Below are positions 8,615-17,883 of a stretch of 58,169 nt of DNA, one piece after another. Origin of the DNA: Lachnospiraceae bacterium (GTDB lineage Bacteria > Bacillota > Clostridia > Lachnospirales > Lachnospiraceae). Position numbers and translations under genes: made by a program. How positions within the stretch are numbered: the stretch's first letter is position 1; the number at the start of each line of letters is the position of its first letter. The notes beneath the pieces are model-generated. The model was given only the letters and a program-made list of their open reading frames with translations, was not told the DNA's origin and ran no database searches. The stretch is from assembly GCA_900769175.1 (NCBI GenBank), contig CAAGFP010000006.1, forward strand, positions 1-58,169. The letters run 5' to 3'.

Positions 8615-9832
8615 CTACTGTTCCTTTCCGGTGCATCCTTCTAGAATTCCAACCATACATTCAATGATATAATCCACATCCTCATCCAAAAGGCAGGTGT
8701 GAAGCGGCAGTGATATTTCATTTTCAAACTGATGATATGCATTCGGGTAATCCGCAATATCAAAGCCTAAATTCTTATAAGCGGTAAGCATCGGAAGAGG
8801 CTTATAGTGAACATTGCATGCAACACCCAGTTCAGCCATCCGGATAATGATTTCATTCCGCTTCTTCGAATCTATTCCCGGTATGCGCATCAGATATAAA
8901 TGTCCGCTTGATGCATTCGGTGCATCATAGTGGGGAATTACTTTTACTCCAAACGGCTTAAATGCTTCATCAAACCGTCTGATAATCTCTTTCCTTCTTT
9001 CAAGAAGAGATGAATAACGTTCCAACTGCTTTAATCCGATTGCCGCCTGAATATCTGTCATATTGCATTTATAAGCAGGCATAAGAATGTCATATTCCCA
9101 GCTTCCAAGCTGTGCTTTTGCGAAAGCATCCTTACTTTGTCCGTGTAAAGAATAAAGCATATACTGTTTATATAATTCATCACTGTCTATGCCATCGATT
9201 TCTCTCCATGTAACAGCACCGCCTTCACCGGTTGTAAGATTCTTAACCGCATGAAAAGAAAAGGTAGTAAAATCCGCCATTGTACCGCTCTTCTTTCCAT
9301 CCCGTTCCGCGCCGAAACCATGAGCGGAATCCGCAATGATGATGACATGCCCGATTGCTTTCTGATAATCATTTGCAGGGTGAAACTTATCCTTTTTCTT
9401 CATTACAATTTCGCGGATTCTGTCATAATCGCACATTAATCCGCCAACATCTACCGGAATAATCGCCTTGGTATTTTCAGTAATTGCTGCTTCAATCGCA
9501 TCATAATTGATTTCAAAAGAATCTTTCCCAACATCAAGCATAACAATCTTTGCGCCCACATGTTCAATGACGGACGCGGAAGCCGTATAAGTATATGCCG
9601 GTACAATCACCTCGTCATTCGGACCGATTCCCAGAACACGCAAGGTCATTTCTGCGGCAGCAGTCTGTGAATTTAAGCAGACCGCTCTTTTTGTTCCGAT
9701 ATATTCTGCAATTTGTTGTTCAAACAGTTTCGTTCTTTTCCCGGTTGTAATCCAACCGGATTTCAATGCTTCTGCCACTTCATTAATTTCTGCCTCGGTA
9801 ATATCCGGTGGCGAAAAAGAAATTGTTCTCAT
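8615..9832 (-). CDS. PLP-dependent sugar aminotransferase (DegT/DnrJ/EryC1/StrS; PglE/WcfR/PseC-like)
   Basis: A 405-residue fold-type I aminotransferase. The internal-aldimine lysine is Lys197 in FSFHAVKNLTTGEGG, with Asp168 of IADSAH as the partner of the PLP ring nitrogen, and an N-terminal SGWITTGKRTKLFE that is usual in sugar aminotransferases. It should aminate C4 of a UDP-4-keto-6-deoxy sugar. Its neighbours (FlaA1-like dehydratase, small phosphoglycosyltransferase, flippase) suggest the product is the first sugar of a glycan. No PglD-type acetyltransferase lies close by, so the new amine may stay free. PseC-like use with the PseB at 16733-17722 is the alternative. GAGGGTG precedes the ATG. 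Confidence 0.85.
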   Translation of the reverse strand: MRTISFSPPDITEAEINEVAEALKSGWITTGKRTKLFEQQIAEYIGTKRAVCLNSQTAAAEMTLRVLGIGPNDEVIVPAYTYTASASVIEHVGAKIVMLDVGKDSFEINYDAIEAAITENTKAIIPVDVGGLMCDYDRIREIVMKKKDKFHPANDYQKAIGHVIIIADSAHGFGAERDGKKSGTMADFTTFSFHAVKNLTTGEGGAVTWREIDGIDSDELYKQYMLYSLHGQSKDAFAKAQLGSWEYDILMPAYKCNMTDIQAAIGLKQLERYSSLLERRKEIIRRFDEAFKPFGVKVIPHYDAPNASSGHLYLMRIPGIDSKKRNEIIIRMAELGVACNVHYKPLPMLTAYKNLGFDIADYPNAYHQFENEISLPLHTCLLDEDVDYIIECMVGILEGCTGKEQ

Positions 9833-9883
9833 AATTACACCCTCAATTCATAAAAGCATTACATATCAGTATAACATTTTTCC

Positions 9884-11188
9884 TTATTTCTTTAAAGACT
9901 TTCGTTTCAGTAAATCCAACAGAAATTTGAAATCCTGTTTCTGTATCAGAATTAATTTCCAGAACGGTACTTTTGTATCGATTGAAAAAGTTGCCAAAAA
10001 AATTGTTCCGCACACCATGAAAGAAACCAGTGTTGCAACCGCGGCGCCGTACATTCCCCAGATCGGAATCAGAATCAGATTCAGTATTACGTTACAAATA
10101 AATGTGATTCCAAGATAAATAATATTTCTGATGTTTTTGCCGACAACCACATTGTAAGCATATGCAATCTTGAAAAATACCATAAAAACTACGCCTAAAA
10201 GCACAATCAGAGTGGTACTGTAAGCATTCGAATAAGCTTCTCCGTAAGCAATGGTAATAAGCGGTTTTCCAAGAATCGCCACTGCAATTACACAAAGACC
10301 GGTCAAAAGAATACAGATTCTTGAGACCTTGCACACTTCATCAATGTCTTTCCCCGCAGCCAGCCTGGACTGTAGAATGGAAGTTAATGCATCCGGAATA
10401 ATCCATATTTTTTCTGCCAGCATAACTCCGACCGAATAAATTCCGATTTCCGAATCTGTTACATTCGGGAAAAAATCCATCATAAATACATCCATTTTAT
10501 TATTTAATATCAAAAGCAGTCCGGTGAGCATCGGAACAAATCCGTACGAGATATAGGAACCGATTTGTTTATCAAACTTCGGAATCAGCATTTTAGGTGT
10601 CGCACGAAGATTTAGAACCGAGAAAAAAGCATATACGGCTTTATCAATCAGCAAAAACATAAAACATAACCAGAAATTCGCTTCCGTAAACAGCATTAAT
10701 CCAATTACAAAAACCAAATCGAAAACGCCAAGCCACAATTCCGTCAGGTTACAGAGTCTGGAATGTTCCATCAAAGCCAGGGTATTGGTCAGCTTAAACA
10801 TATACGTAAAAGGAAGAATGTAAAAAAACCATTTATACTGTTCCGGCATCGGTACGAAAAATCCGATTAACAGCGAAAGAATGGTTACAATCCAAAACAT
10901 CGCCATGGAATTCCCGATAAAACTTTTATAAACCCCGGGCCGTTCTTCTTCGGAGTGAATCCTTTTAAATCTCGGATAAGCGTTTGTCACTCCTAAGGTT
11001 AATATAACCGCAATCACCGTTGCATAATTTTGAACGACACTATATCTGCCGCGCAATTCCGTTCCCAGATATCTGGCAAGAAAAATCGTATATACGAATC
11101 CAATGAGCGCAAGCAGGCTTCTGGTAACAAAAGCGGTTACATAAACATTTTTCTTTTTTTCTTTTTTAACATTATCAGTCTGATTCAT
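9884..11188 (-). CDS. Wzx-type polysaccharide flippase (MOP superfamily)
   Basis: A 434-residue protein with about twelve hydrophobic helices and the MOP/PST pattern at the start (VTAFVTRSLLALIGFVYTIFLARYLGTELRGRYSVVQ). Such proteins flip undecaprenyl-pyrophosphate-linked oligosaccharides to the outer leaflet. The C-terminal half repeats the six-helix plan (GAAVATLVSFMVCGTIF near the end). It is the only clear flippase in the window, so it may serve both initiating transferases. The ribosome site is weak (GAAAGAA). Confidence 0.85.
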   Translation of the reverse strand: MNQTDNVKKEKKKNVYVTAFVTRSLLALIGFVYTIFLARYLGTELRGRYSVVQNYATVIAVILTLGVTNAYPRFKRIHSEEERPGVYKSFIGNSMAMFWIVTILSLLIGFFVPMPEQYKWFFYILPFTYMFKLTNTLALMEHSRLCNLTELWLGVFDLVFVIGLMLFTEANFWLCFMFLLIDKAVYAFFSVLNLRATPKMLIPKFDKQIGSYISYGFVPMLTGLLLILNNKMDVFMMDFFPNVTDSEIGIYSVGVMLAEKIWIIPDALTSILQSRLAAGKDIDEVCKVSRICILLTGLCVIAVAILGKPLITIAYGEAYSNAYSTTLIVLLGVVFMVFFKIAYAYNVVVGKNIRNIIYLGITFICNVILNLILIPIWGMYGAAVATLVSFMVCGTIFLATFSIDTKVPFWKLILIQKQDFKFLLDLLKRKSLKK

Positions 11189-11228
11189 ATTAATTCTTTC
11201 AAAATTAAAATGCCGTATGACATATTAT

Positions 11229-12311
11229 TTATTGTTTCTTCCGTCCTTCGGTCATTCTCTCCAAAACCGAAATCAATCTCGGAATCTGTACCAGTTTTTT
11301 AACCAATTCAAGTAATACGGAATACAAAAGCGATACAAAAAGCAGGCATAAATAGATTAAAATTGCTACCTTCGGTTTATAAATATAATCTCTCCATAAA
11401 ATGAGATAAAAGAAGGTGTGTACGAAATAAATATTCATGGAATGCTTTCCAAGAAACCCTAACACCCTTCCCGGAATACTCTTCCCGGGAATAATTTCGT
11501 AAACGCTGTATACTAAAAGAAAGGCAATCGGTGCATCGATTAAATATGCAAAGGTTTCAAACACCATGAAATTCTGTCGGATTGCAACAGACAATGCAAC
11601 AAGCAAAAGACAAACTATCACCTTTACTGCCTTCGGTATTTTCGTCTCATGAAGCTTCGTAAGCCAGTCTTCTTTGGCTACAACAGCGCCTAATATCATT
11701 ACAAGATAATAACGTCCGAAATCCTTCGGAAGTGTAATAATACAGGGAAGCAATAATGCCGGAAGAAGAATCTTCCATCCTGCTTTTTTCACCAATAATA
11801 CAAGAAGAGGAATGACAACAATACAGATAATTGCAATTTCCATATACCACCAGGTCTCACAAAGTGTCGGAGTCCCGAAAATCTGTGCGAACCCGATTGC
11901 ATCAACCAGCATAAATATAATTCCCTGTTTTCCTTCTCCGTACAGCCTGGCGTAATCAAAGAAATGAAACCAGAGTGCATTTACGCTGATAAACATCACC
12001 ACAAAGTGAATTACAATAGTCAAAAGGCGCTTTAAACTGTACGAATACATTTCACACAGTTTCTGCTCTTTAGAGAGTAATTTCTTCGTCATGCCATATG
12101 CGCTTAAAAACAAAAATATTGCTACACAGATATTGCCAAAACCGATTAGAATTTCTGAAATCTCCACGGGAATGAAAAATTTAATCCCCATAGCTTCATT
12201 TTCAAACTGCACACGAAAAAGGTGATAATAAAGAAGCAATAAAATCGCAACCCCTTTTACGCATTGGGTATCAGCCTGTTCAAATTCTCTTTTGGATTTT
12301 ACTGAATTCAT
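11229..12311 (-). CDS. Acyltransferase 3 family membrane protein
   Basis: A 360-residue protein with about ten membrane helices. The N-terminal CVKGVAILLLLYYHLFR carries the His that is conserved in helix 1 of acyltransferase 3 enzymes. Others of this family O-acetylate or O-succinylate surface sugars on the outer side of the membrane. A strong GGAGG precedes the ATG. A second member of the family lies at 25632-26759, and an SGNH hydrolase at 15515-16420 could cooperate, as in fused OatA-type systems. The acyl group and target sugar are not known. Confidence 0.82.
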   Translation of the reverse strand: MNSVKSKREFEQADTQCVKGVAILLLLYYHLFRVQFENEAMGIKFFIPVEISEILIGFGNICVAIFLFLSAYGMTKKLLSKEQKLCEMYSYSLKRLLTIVIHFVVMFISVNALWFHFFDYARLYGEGKQGIIFMLVDAIGFAQIFGTPTLCETWWYMEIAIICIVVIPLLVLLVKKAGWKILLPALLLPCIITLPKDFGRYYLVMILGAVVAKEDWLTKLHETKIPKAVKVIVCLLLVALSVAIRQNFMVFETFAYLIDAPIAFLLVYSVYEIIPGKSIPGRVLGFLGKHSMNIYFVHTFFYLILWRDYIYKPKVAILIYLCLLFVSLLYSVLLELVKKLVQIPRLISVLERMTEGRKKQ

Positions 12312-12327
12312 AATTCCTCCAATAATA

Positions 12328-14148
12328 CTACTTCATTTCTCCCTGTTTCGGTGTCAGCAGTGCACCGGTTAAAAACGGCAGGGTAAACAGAATCGGGAAT
12401 GCATATCTTGGATGCATCAGGCATGCAGGCGATGCCACGCAAACAAGCAAAGATGCATAAAGCGGCAGCAAAAATATGAATGCCTTTTTCCGGTTTCCGT
12501 ACTTATAAATATAAACAGACAAAACCACCAGCCACCATACATAAACTCCGACATTTTCCATCAAACCGGTAACGGGAAAACGATTCAATAAATTGTAGTA
12601 ATAATAAAGCATTTTATCATTGCTGATTCCATAATACGGAGTCGTAAAAATATCCATTCTTCCTTCATAGCGGACACTGTTTCGAAGTCCCAAATCAAAC
12701 CAGCCGTAACAATGATTGATAAAAGCTTCCAGGTAAACACCCGGGTATTTAAAAAACCATTTCATCCAAAGGGATAGATATGCTGCAAGCTCTCCTGTTG
12801 TGGCCGTTGCGCGAAACTGCCTTTTCACGGGGTCTGAAATATTCGGGTCATACAATTCTCCGAGCGATTTCTCATCTTCCAATACAGCTCCAAGAATATC
12901 CCATTCTTCTTCTAAGACCTCGTCCTTATAATCCCTGATTACACGTGCCGTCTGCTGAAACGGAATGGATAACATTTCTTTGCTGTTAAATGTTTCGGCA
13001 TGAAACGCCATCGTAAGGCTTTGATTAAGAATCAAAAACAGTACAATCGGAAGAATACAATATAAGGCAACCGGTATCACTACGTCACGGATAACGCCGC
13101 CCTTAATCTTTTTCCCAACCTTTGTTTTGGATCTGTTTTTCAATAAAATGAAATAAATCATCAGTCCAAGTGAACAGGTTCCCACCACAATCAATCCATT
13201 GTTTCGAAAACTCATCACCAAAACTGCCGATAAAACAATCGGAATGACCTGACTGATTTGTACGGATATCGTATCCGAATCCAAAAGTCTTAATAGCAAA
13301 GTCATATAAAGAAGAATCCATGTATTAAACAAGGTATCCTTTATTGTCATGGTTGCAAAATTCGAATAAATCGGCGCAAAACAGTAGATACAAAGAACCA
13401 ACCATGCATATCCTTTTTTTATGTTCCGATCTATTAGCGTCTTTATCGAAAAGCTCATCACTGCTGCCATAATCACGCACTGGGTCAGAATCTGAAGATA
13501 TAACCCAAGATCGTAAGAGCCAAAAATTCTGTGTCCTAAATTCACAAAAGTACCCACAAAAAGGGTATGAAGAATCGGATGCAATGTAGAAAAAGGAATC
13601 CTCCCGATTGCCTGTGAAATCTGGTAGGAAACATCCACACAGCTTCCGCCCGGATAGCAAATGATGATAACCGGCAAATAAGATAAAAGGATCAAAACCA
13701 TGCATTTTATAAAAGCATGTTTTCCAAAAATAAAATCCGTCAGGCGGTTGCTTTTTCCATTCGTCTCTCCCGCCTTGGAAAGCAGGGAAAAAAGCATCAT
13801 TACGCCTTCAAACAGATAGTAAAAAACGATTCCGAGACCAATTAGGTATACCGCAAACCAAAGGCAGCCTGAGACATCCTGAAAATATAAATTCCATGAA
13901 TTTTCTTTTTCAAAGCTTCTCCCCATCAGATAAAAAAAGGAGGCAGCCGCTGCCGGCAGAATCAGTATGTAATTTCTCGTTTTTTGTCTGTTTTCAATAT
14001 AAGTAAACGCACAATACAAAACAGGAATCATCAAAGCTCCCGTTATCCGAAAAGAGCCCGGAAAGGTTTCTGTTTTCATCGTAAGCGCCATGGCTCCCAA
14101 AACACCAAAAACAAGTATTCGGATGTATTTAAACAGATTATGATTCAT
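12328..14148 (-). CDS. Polytopic membrane protein, DUF6020-like, probable GT-C enzyme
   Basis: A 606-residue protein with about twelve or more hydrophobic segments. A loop after the first cluster of helices reads GGSCVDVSYQISQAIGRIPF followed by STLHPILHTLFVG, and a large extracytoplasmic segment precedes the last helices. I recognise the pattern as that of DUF6020 proteins found in Gram-positive glycan clusters, with low certainty. An acidic residue in the first large outer loop fits GT-C glycosyltransferases that use polyprenyl-phosphate sugars. It starts three bases after the stop of the upstream gene (TAAtaaATG), pointing to translational coupling. Confidence 0.6.
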   Translation of the reverse strand: MNHNLFKYIRILVFGVLGAMALTMKTETFPGSFRITGALMIPVLYCAFTYIENRQKTRNYILILPAAAASFFYLMGRSFEKENSWNLYFQDVSGCLWFAVYLIGLGIVFYYLFEGVMMLFSLLSKAGETNGKSNRLTDFIFGKHAFIKCMVLILLSYLPVIIICYPGGSCVDVSYQISQAIGRIPFSTLHPILHTLFVGTFVNLGHRIFGSYDLGLYLQILTQCVIMAAVMSFSIKTLIDRNIKKGYAWLVLCIYCFAPIYSNFATMTIKDTLFNTWILLYMTLLLRLLDSDTISVQISQVIPIVLSAVLVMSFRNNGLIVVGTCSLGLMIYFILLKNRSKTKVGKKIKGGVIRDVVIPVALYCILPIVLFLILNQSLTMAFHAETFNSKEMLSIPFQQTARVIRDYKDEVLEEEWDILGAVLEDEKSLGELYDPNISDPVKRQFRATATTGELAAYLSLWMKWFFKYPGVYLEAFINHCYGWFDLGLRNSVRYEGRMDIFTTPYYGISNDKMLYYYYNLLNRFPVTGLMENVGVYVWWLVVLSVYIYKYGNRKKAFIFLLPLYASLLVCVASPACLMHPRYAFPILFTLPFLTGALLTPKQGEMK

Positions 14149-14151
14149 TTA

Positions 14152-15540
14152 TTAATGTTTCTCCGTCATTTTCCCACCGTTACTAAAAATATAAATAATC
14201 AGAACAAGCATAAATACAAGTCCCGTCCTATAATCTGCTCCCTGCGGTGCAAAAAGTGTGGCAAGGACCGTCACCAGTACCGTAGGGAAAAACACAAGCA
14301 TTGTTCCCCTTATGTTCTCTTTTTTGCAAAGCAGGAACTTATCCCAAATCAGCTTCAATACAGACAAAACTCCAACTACCAGCTGTGCCCATGCGCCAAA
14401 GCGGAAATACCGGATGGCCTCTGACGATGTGCCATCCCAGATTCTGCTTATGTTGTAACCATATCTCGAATCATGATTGCGATAAATGATTTTTACCGCC
14501 GTAAACGTCTGTGTGAAATGATAAAATAAATCTTCACAGAAACCTACCACAATTTCTTTCGTTCTTGTTAAAAATCCGGTTTTAATCATTTCGAAATAAA
14601 TCCGGGTTGCCATATGTTTTCCGTATTCCTGTTCAATCTTCGGTGCAAGTTCTTCCTTTAAGTGGTACATTTTATCCGCATTGCTTAAAAACAAATCTTT
14701 CGACATCGAACCTTTTACAAGTCCCGGATAGTTTTTGTAATCCTCTTCGATATGAGGATAAACAAACCGCTCTGTCAGATTTGCAATAAGGGAATATTTC
14801 ATATGTCCGGAATAATCGGTGGTCACGTGATTTACTTCAAAAGCAACCGTTGCGGCAAGAATAATTCCGACCGCTAAAAGGCTGAATTTCAACCCTCTTT
14901 TGTATCCGTCTTTTCTCTCCGATAAAAGCAGTCCGGTTATGGAAATACCCATTAAAAATATCAGGCTGACCCACTGGTAATTACGGTACATCAGACCCTG
15001 CAGCAAAACACAGCCAATGGTTCCGATTACATAATACTGAAGGAAACGTTTTTCTCCCCAGATGATATTTAACATCATACAAAGCGTAATGAGAAAAATA
15101 TCAAGTGAAAGAATATCCGGTAAAAGCGCAACCACAAACTGAAATACAAACGGATTGGTCAGAATGTAGCCAATCAGGATGAGACTATCCGTCCTTCCCG
15201 GTTCTTTTTTATAAAGTATCGTGCTTGTACATTTCATGAAATAAAATAAAGTAAACCCGGTTACAAGCAATTGAATCAAGCCAACCGCCGCTACATATTG
15301 CACTCCAAAAATCCGACGGATGAAAGATAAAAACAAAGGATAGCCGATTAATTCCCATCCGTTTACCTTGAAAACATAAGATGCATTCACATAGCGAACG
15401 GATTCTTCAAACAGCTGAAATCCGTCGCCTTGTTTTATCATCATACAAATACAAAGAAAAAGCTGTACGACAATAAAAGCTGCCAAAACAGCCCGGATGC
15501 CTGTCTGTGTTAATTTATTGATTCGTTCCCGTTTTTCCAT
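14152..15540 (-). CDS. Polytopic membrane protein, possible GT-C glycosyltransferase
   Basis: A 462-residue protein with about ten to twelve helices. The first outer loop holds an acidic pair (FQLFEESVRYVNASYVFKVNG), as expected for GT-C enzymes, but I do not recognise a named family. The frame is open to a GTG at 15546; the ATG at 15540 has AGCAGG five bases upstream and is preferred. The start lies inside the 3' end of the SGNH hydrolase gene (overlap about 26 bases), so the two are translated together. Confidence 0.55.
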   Translation of the reverse strand: MEKRERINKLTQTGIRAVLAAFIVVQLFLCICMMIKQGDGFQLFEESVRYVNASYVFKVNGWELIGYPLFLSFIRRIFGVQYVAAVGLIQLLVTGFTLFYFMKCTSTILYKKEPGRTDSLILIGYILTNPFVFQFVVALLPDILSLDIFLITLCMMLNIIWGEKRFLQYYVIGTIGCVLLQGLMYRNYQWVSLIFLMGISITGLLLSERKDGYKRGLKFSLLAVGIILAATVAFEVNHVTTDYSGHMKYSLIANLTERFVYPHIEEDYKNYPGLVKGSMSKDLFLSNADKMYHLKEELAPKIEQEYGKHMATRIYFEMIKTGFLTRTKEIVVGFCEDLFYHFTQTFTAVKIIYRNHDSRYGYNISRIWDGTSSEAIRYFRFGAWAQLVVGVLSVLKLIWDKFLLCKKENIRGTMLVFFPTVLVTVLATLFAPQGADYRTGLVFMLVLIIYIFSNGGKMTEKH

Positions 15541-16420
15541 TTTCACCTGCTTCTATTTCACGGATTAATTTGACTGCATTCTTCGCCCACATTTCCTGAC
15601 TGATTTCATTCAGATGCATGGCATCACTCATAAGTTCTGCACAATTATCAGAATCAATGGAAAGAAGTGTTAACTGATCCAGAAAATATACATTCTCATA
15701 TTCAGATGCCACCAGCTTTGCGGCATTTCTGAAATCATAAAGCGTACCGCCTCCGAAATCGAGGGTATTAATATCCTGCCCCGGCAACGGCTGATAGTAT
15801 GTGATAGAGCAAACTATAATTTTCATTTGAGGATACTGTTTCTGAAACTGTTCAATCGATTTCCTCAAAGCGCCCGCATAGCTTTTATCATCAAGCGGGT
15901 CATCCGGGTTGTCCGCCTTTAGTCCAAGCAGATAATCATTCATCCCGTAACTTAATACAAGATAATCCACCTTGGAAAAATCCATATCGATCAAAAGATT
16001 CAGTTTATTCAGTGACGTCTCGTATTTATCTAAAATAGAATCCATTCTGTCTTTGGCCGGTATCATATCCTGTGCCAGAATGATATTGGTTAATTCATAA
16101 AGACAGCATCTTTCATAATAATCATCAAACCGGTTCCAGATATCAATTCGTGCAGCTGTGGTTCCGCCGAATGCACAATTATAAGTGGTCATGGGCAGCT
16201 CTTTTGAAACCAGTTCCGGAATATCGGTATCGTTTCTTCGAAATGCAATATTGCTGTCTCCAAGAAATACAATTTGTTTCTGTTCATCCCGCGGGAATGT
16301 TTTGCTCTCTTTTCGATTCAGCCAAAAGAAGGACCCTAAAAGTGTGGCAGTAAAAACAACAATAAATACAATCACTGACCGGATATGAACTTTTTTAATC
16401 TGTTCTTTTAGTTTTATCAT
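15515..16420 (-). CDS. SGNH/GDSL hydrolase with N-terminal membrane anchor
   Basis: A 301-residue protein with one membrane segment near residues 14-32 and an extracytoplasmic hydrolase domain. All SGNH blocks are visible: FLGDSN (nucleophile Ser), AFGGTTA (Gly), SYGMNDY (Asn) and DAMHLNE (Asp-x-x-His). Members de-acylate or acylate surface glycans; the position next to membrane transferases and acyltransferases suggests O-acetyl editing of the polysaccharide. The ribosome site before the ATG is poor (AAAGA), but the frame has no better start. It is the first gene after the pseB terminator and structured gap, so it may head its own transcript. Confidence 0.78.
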   Translation of the reverse strand: MIKLKEQIKKVHIRSVIVFIVVFTATLLGSFFWLNRKESKTFPRDEQKQIVFLGDSNIAFRRNDTDIPELVSKELPMTTYNCAFGGTTAARIDIWNRFDDYYERCCLYELTNIILAQDMIPAKDRMDSILDKYETSLNKLNLLIDMDFSKVDYLVLSYGMNDYLLGLKADNPDDPLDDKSYAGALRKSIEQFQKQYPQMKIIVCSITYYQPLPGQDINTLDFGGGTLYDFRNAAKLVASEYENVYFLDQLTLLSIDSDNCAELMSDAMHLNEISQEMWAKNAVKLIREIEAGENGKTGTNQ

Positions 16421-16480
16421 TCTTTATTAATCAAATCTTTCTGTTTTAATTTGCTTGTTTCGTTAGACGGGTTTATTGTA

Positions 16481-16593
16481 ATCGAGTAGGACTCCTCCTA
16501 CTCGATGCGCAATCAATGTCATCTCGCCTGGCGGCTCGATGAACATTGGCCATCATATAGAAATTCATGCAAGCACAATTTCTGCATGATGGC
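16481..16593. other. Row of three abutting hairpins between pseB and the SGNH gene
   Basis: The 312-base gap from 16421 to 16732 holds no gene. It contains three inverted repeats placed end to end: a perfect 11-bp stem with a 4-base loop (16481-16491 with 16496-16506), a 15/16-base imperfect stem (16514-16528 with 16533-16548, CAATGT at its base), and a 17-bp stem with two mismatches (16549-16565 with 16577-16593). A terminator follows at 16601-16638. Such a dense run suggests a structured RNA, a 5' leader, or the relic of a small mobile element. Its function is unknown. Confidence 0.6.
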
Positions 16594-16600
16594 TTATTGC

Positions 16601-16638
16601 ACAAAAACACCCCAGAATATTATATATTCTAGGGTGTT
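16601..16638 (-). terminator. Intrinsic terminator after pseB
   Basis: A 15-bp stem with one mismatch (16606-16620 with 16624-16638) is followed on the minus strand by TTTTT. It lies 95 bases after the pseB stop and should end that transcript. Confidence 0.8.
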
Positions 16639-16732
16639 CAATGTCAAATTATTCAAATCCAAATTATATTATTCATACCATTATCGAACGGAATACATTC
16701 GATGGTCATCTGATGAAATACTTTTATGATAT

Positions 16733-17722
16733 CTAATGGGAAACTGTCTTTAATAATTCCCGAATCTGTTCTACCGTCAGCCATTCCGTATTGTTTCCGG
16801 AGCTGTATGAAAATCCTTCCGGGACCTTCTTTCCGGTCGGCTCGACTTTTCTGTGTACACTCCATACCATTTGCGGATATACAATAAAATGCTTGTCATA
16901 CTCATAAGTGGTCATGGAGTCTTCCACCGTAACCATGATTTCATGAAGTTTTTCTCCTTCGCGGATTCCCACCTCAGGCATTTTACATCCGGGAAGCATC
17001 GCCTCGGCAAGGTCTGTAATCTTGAAGGAAGGGATTTTGGAAATAAAGGTCTCTCCACCCTTTGCTTCCTCTAATGCCTTAATCACAAGCTCAACGCCCT
17101 GTTCTAAGCTAATCCAGAAACGAGTCATGCGATAATCGGTAATCGGAAGTTCCTTTCCGCCGTTATCAATGATATTTTGGAAGAACGGAATCACCGATCC
17201 GCGGCTTCCGGCAACATTTCCGTAGCGCACAATCGAAAAACAGATATCTTTATTTCCGGCATAGGCATTCGCTGCAATGAATAGTTTGTCCGATACCAGC
17301 TTGGTACCGCCGTATAGATTAACGGGATTAACCGCTTTATCTGTTGACAGGGCAACTACTTTTTTAACGCCCTGATTGAGTGCGGCATCAATAATATTCT
17401 GTGCTCCGTTGATATTTGTCTTAATTGCTTCAGCAGGGTTATATTCACAGGCAGGCACCTGTTTGAGTGCAGCTGCGTGAATCACATAATCAACGCCCTC
17501 AAAAGCACGCTCCAAACGCTGTTCGTCTCTTACATCCCCGATAAAGAAACGCAGTTTTGAAGCATATTCTTTAAATTCATTCTGCATGATGAACTGTTTA
17601 AATTCATCCCTGGAATAAATGATGATTTTCTTTGGCTCATAATGGTTAAGCACATATCTTGTAAATGCTTTTCCGAAGCTCCCGGTTCCACCGGTAATCA
17701 GAATGGTCTTATTGTTTAACAT
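16733..17722 (-). CDS. pseB: UDP-GlcNAc 4,6-dehydratase (inverting), PseB
   Basis: A 329-residue soluble extended-SDR protein of the usual PseB length. It has the NAD(P) loop GGTGSFG (11-17), STDKA (126-130) and the catalytic Tyr137-x-x-x-Lys141 (YGGTK). PseB dehydrates UDP-GlcNAc with C5 inversion to UDP-2-acetamido-2,6-dideoxy-4-keto-L-arabino-hexose, the first step to pseudaminic acid and to L-sugars such as FucNAc. No pseF, pseG or pseI is in the window, although two aminotransferases and a PseH-like GNAT are, so the end product is uncertain. A strong AGGAGG site precedes the ATG, and the gene is flanked by a dispersed repeat upstream and a terminator downstream, so it is probably a single-gene transcript. 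Confidence 0.9.
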   Translation of the reverse strand: MLNNKTILITGGTGSFGKAFTRYVLNHYEPKKIIIYSRDEFKQFIMQNEFKEYASKLRFFIGDVRDEQRLERAFEGVDYVIHAAALKQVPACEYNPAEAIKTNINGAQNIIDAALNQGVKKVVALSTDKAVNPVNLYGGTKLVSDKLFIAANAYAGNKDICFSIVRYGNVAGSRGSVIPFFQNIIDNGGKELPITDYRMTRFWISLEQGVELVIKALEEAKGGETFISKIPSFKITDLAEAMLPGCKMPEVGIREGEKLHEIMVTVEDSMTTYEYDKHFIVYPQMVWSVHRKVEPTGKKVPEGFSYSSGNNTEWLTVEQIRELLKTVSH

Positions 17723-17815
17723 AAATCTGTCCTCCTACAGCCATTTTAGGTTATCATATTGCTTTCAATTTGTACAGTAGATTCTCTCGTTTGGAATCCA
17801 TTAAATACCTATTTT

Positions 17816-17883
17816 CGTGCGAGTGCGCATCCTTAGCGGAGCGTTTTATGTAATAGGAAATTCTTTTGAATTTCCTATTACAT
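17816..17883 (-). repeat. Dispersed modular repeat, copy C
   Basis: The core (17816-17848, GTGCGAGTGCGCATCCTT then AGCGGAGCG) is followed by a perfect 16-bp hairpin, ATGTAATAGGAAATTC at 17848-17863 with 17868-17883. The stop codon of the membrane-protein gene (17878-17880) lies inside the hairpin. Compared with copy B, one stem base pair changes from C-G to T-A on both arms, a compensatory change. The first hairpin module of copies A and B is absent or decayed. Confidence 0.78.

Noticed and set aside
16505..16729. Small plus-strand frame in the structured gap after pseB
   Set aside because: It has no ribosome site and its codons run through four hairpins; RNA or DNA structure explains the sequence better.
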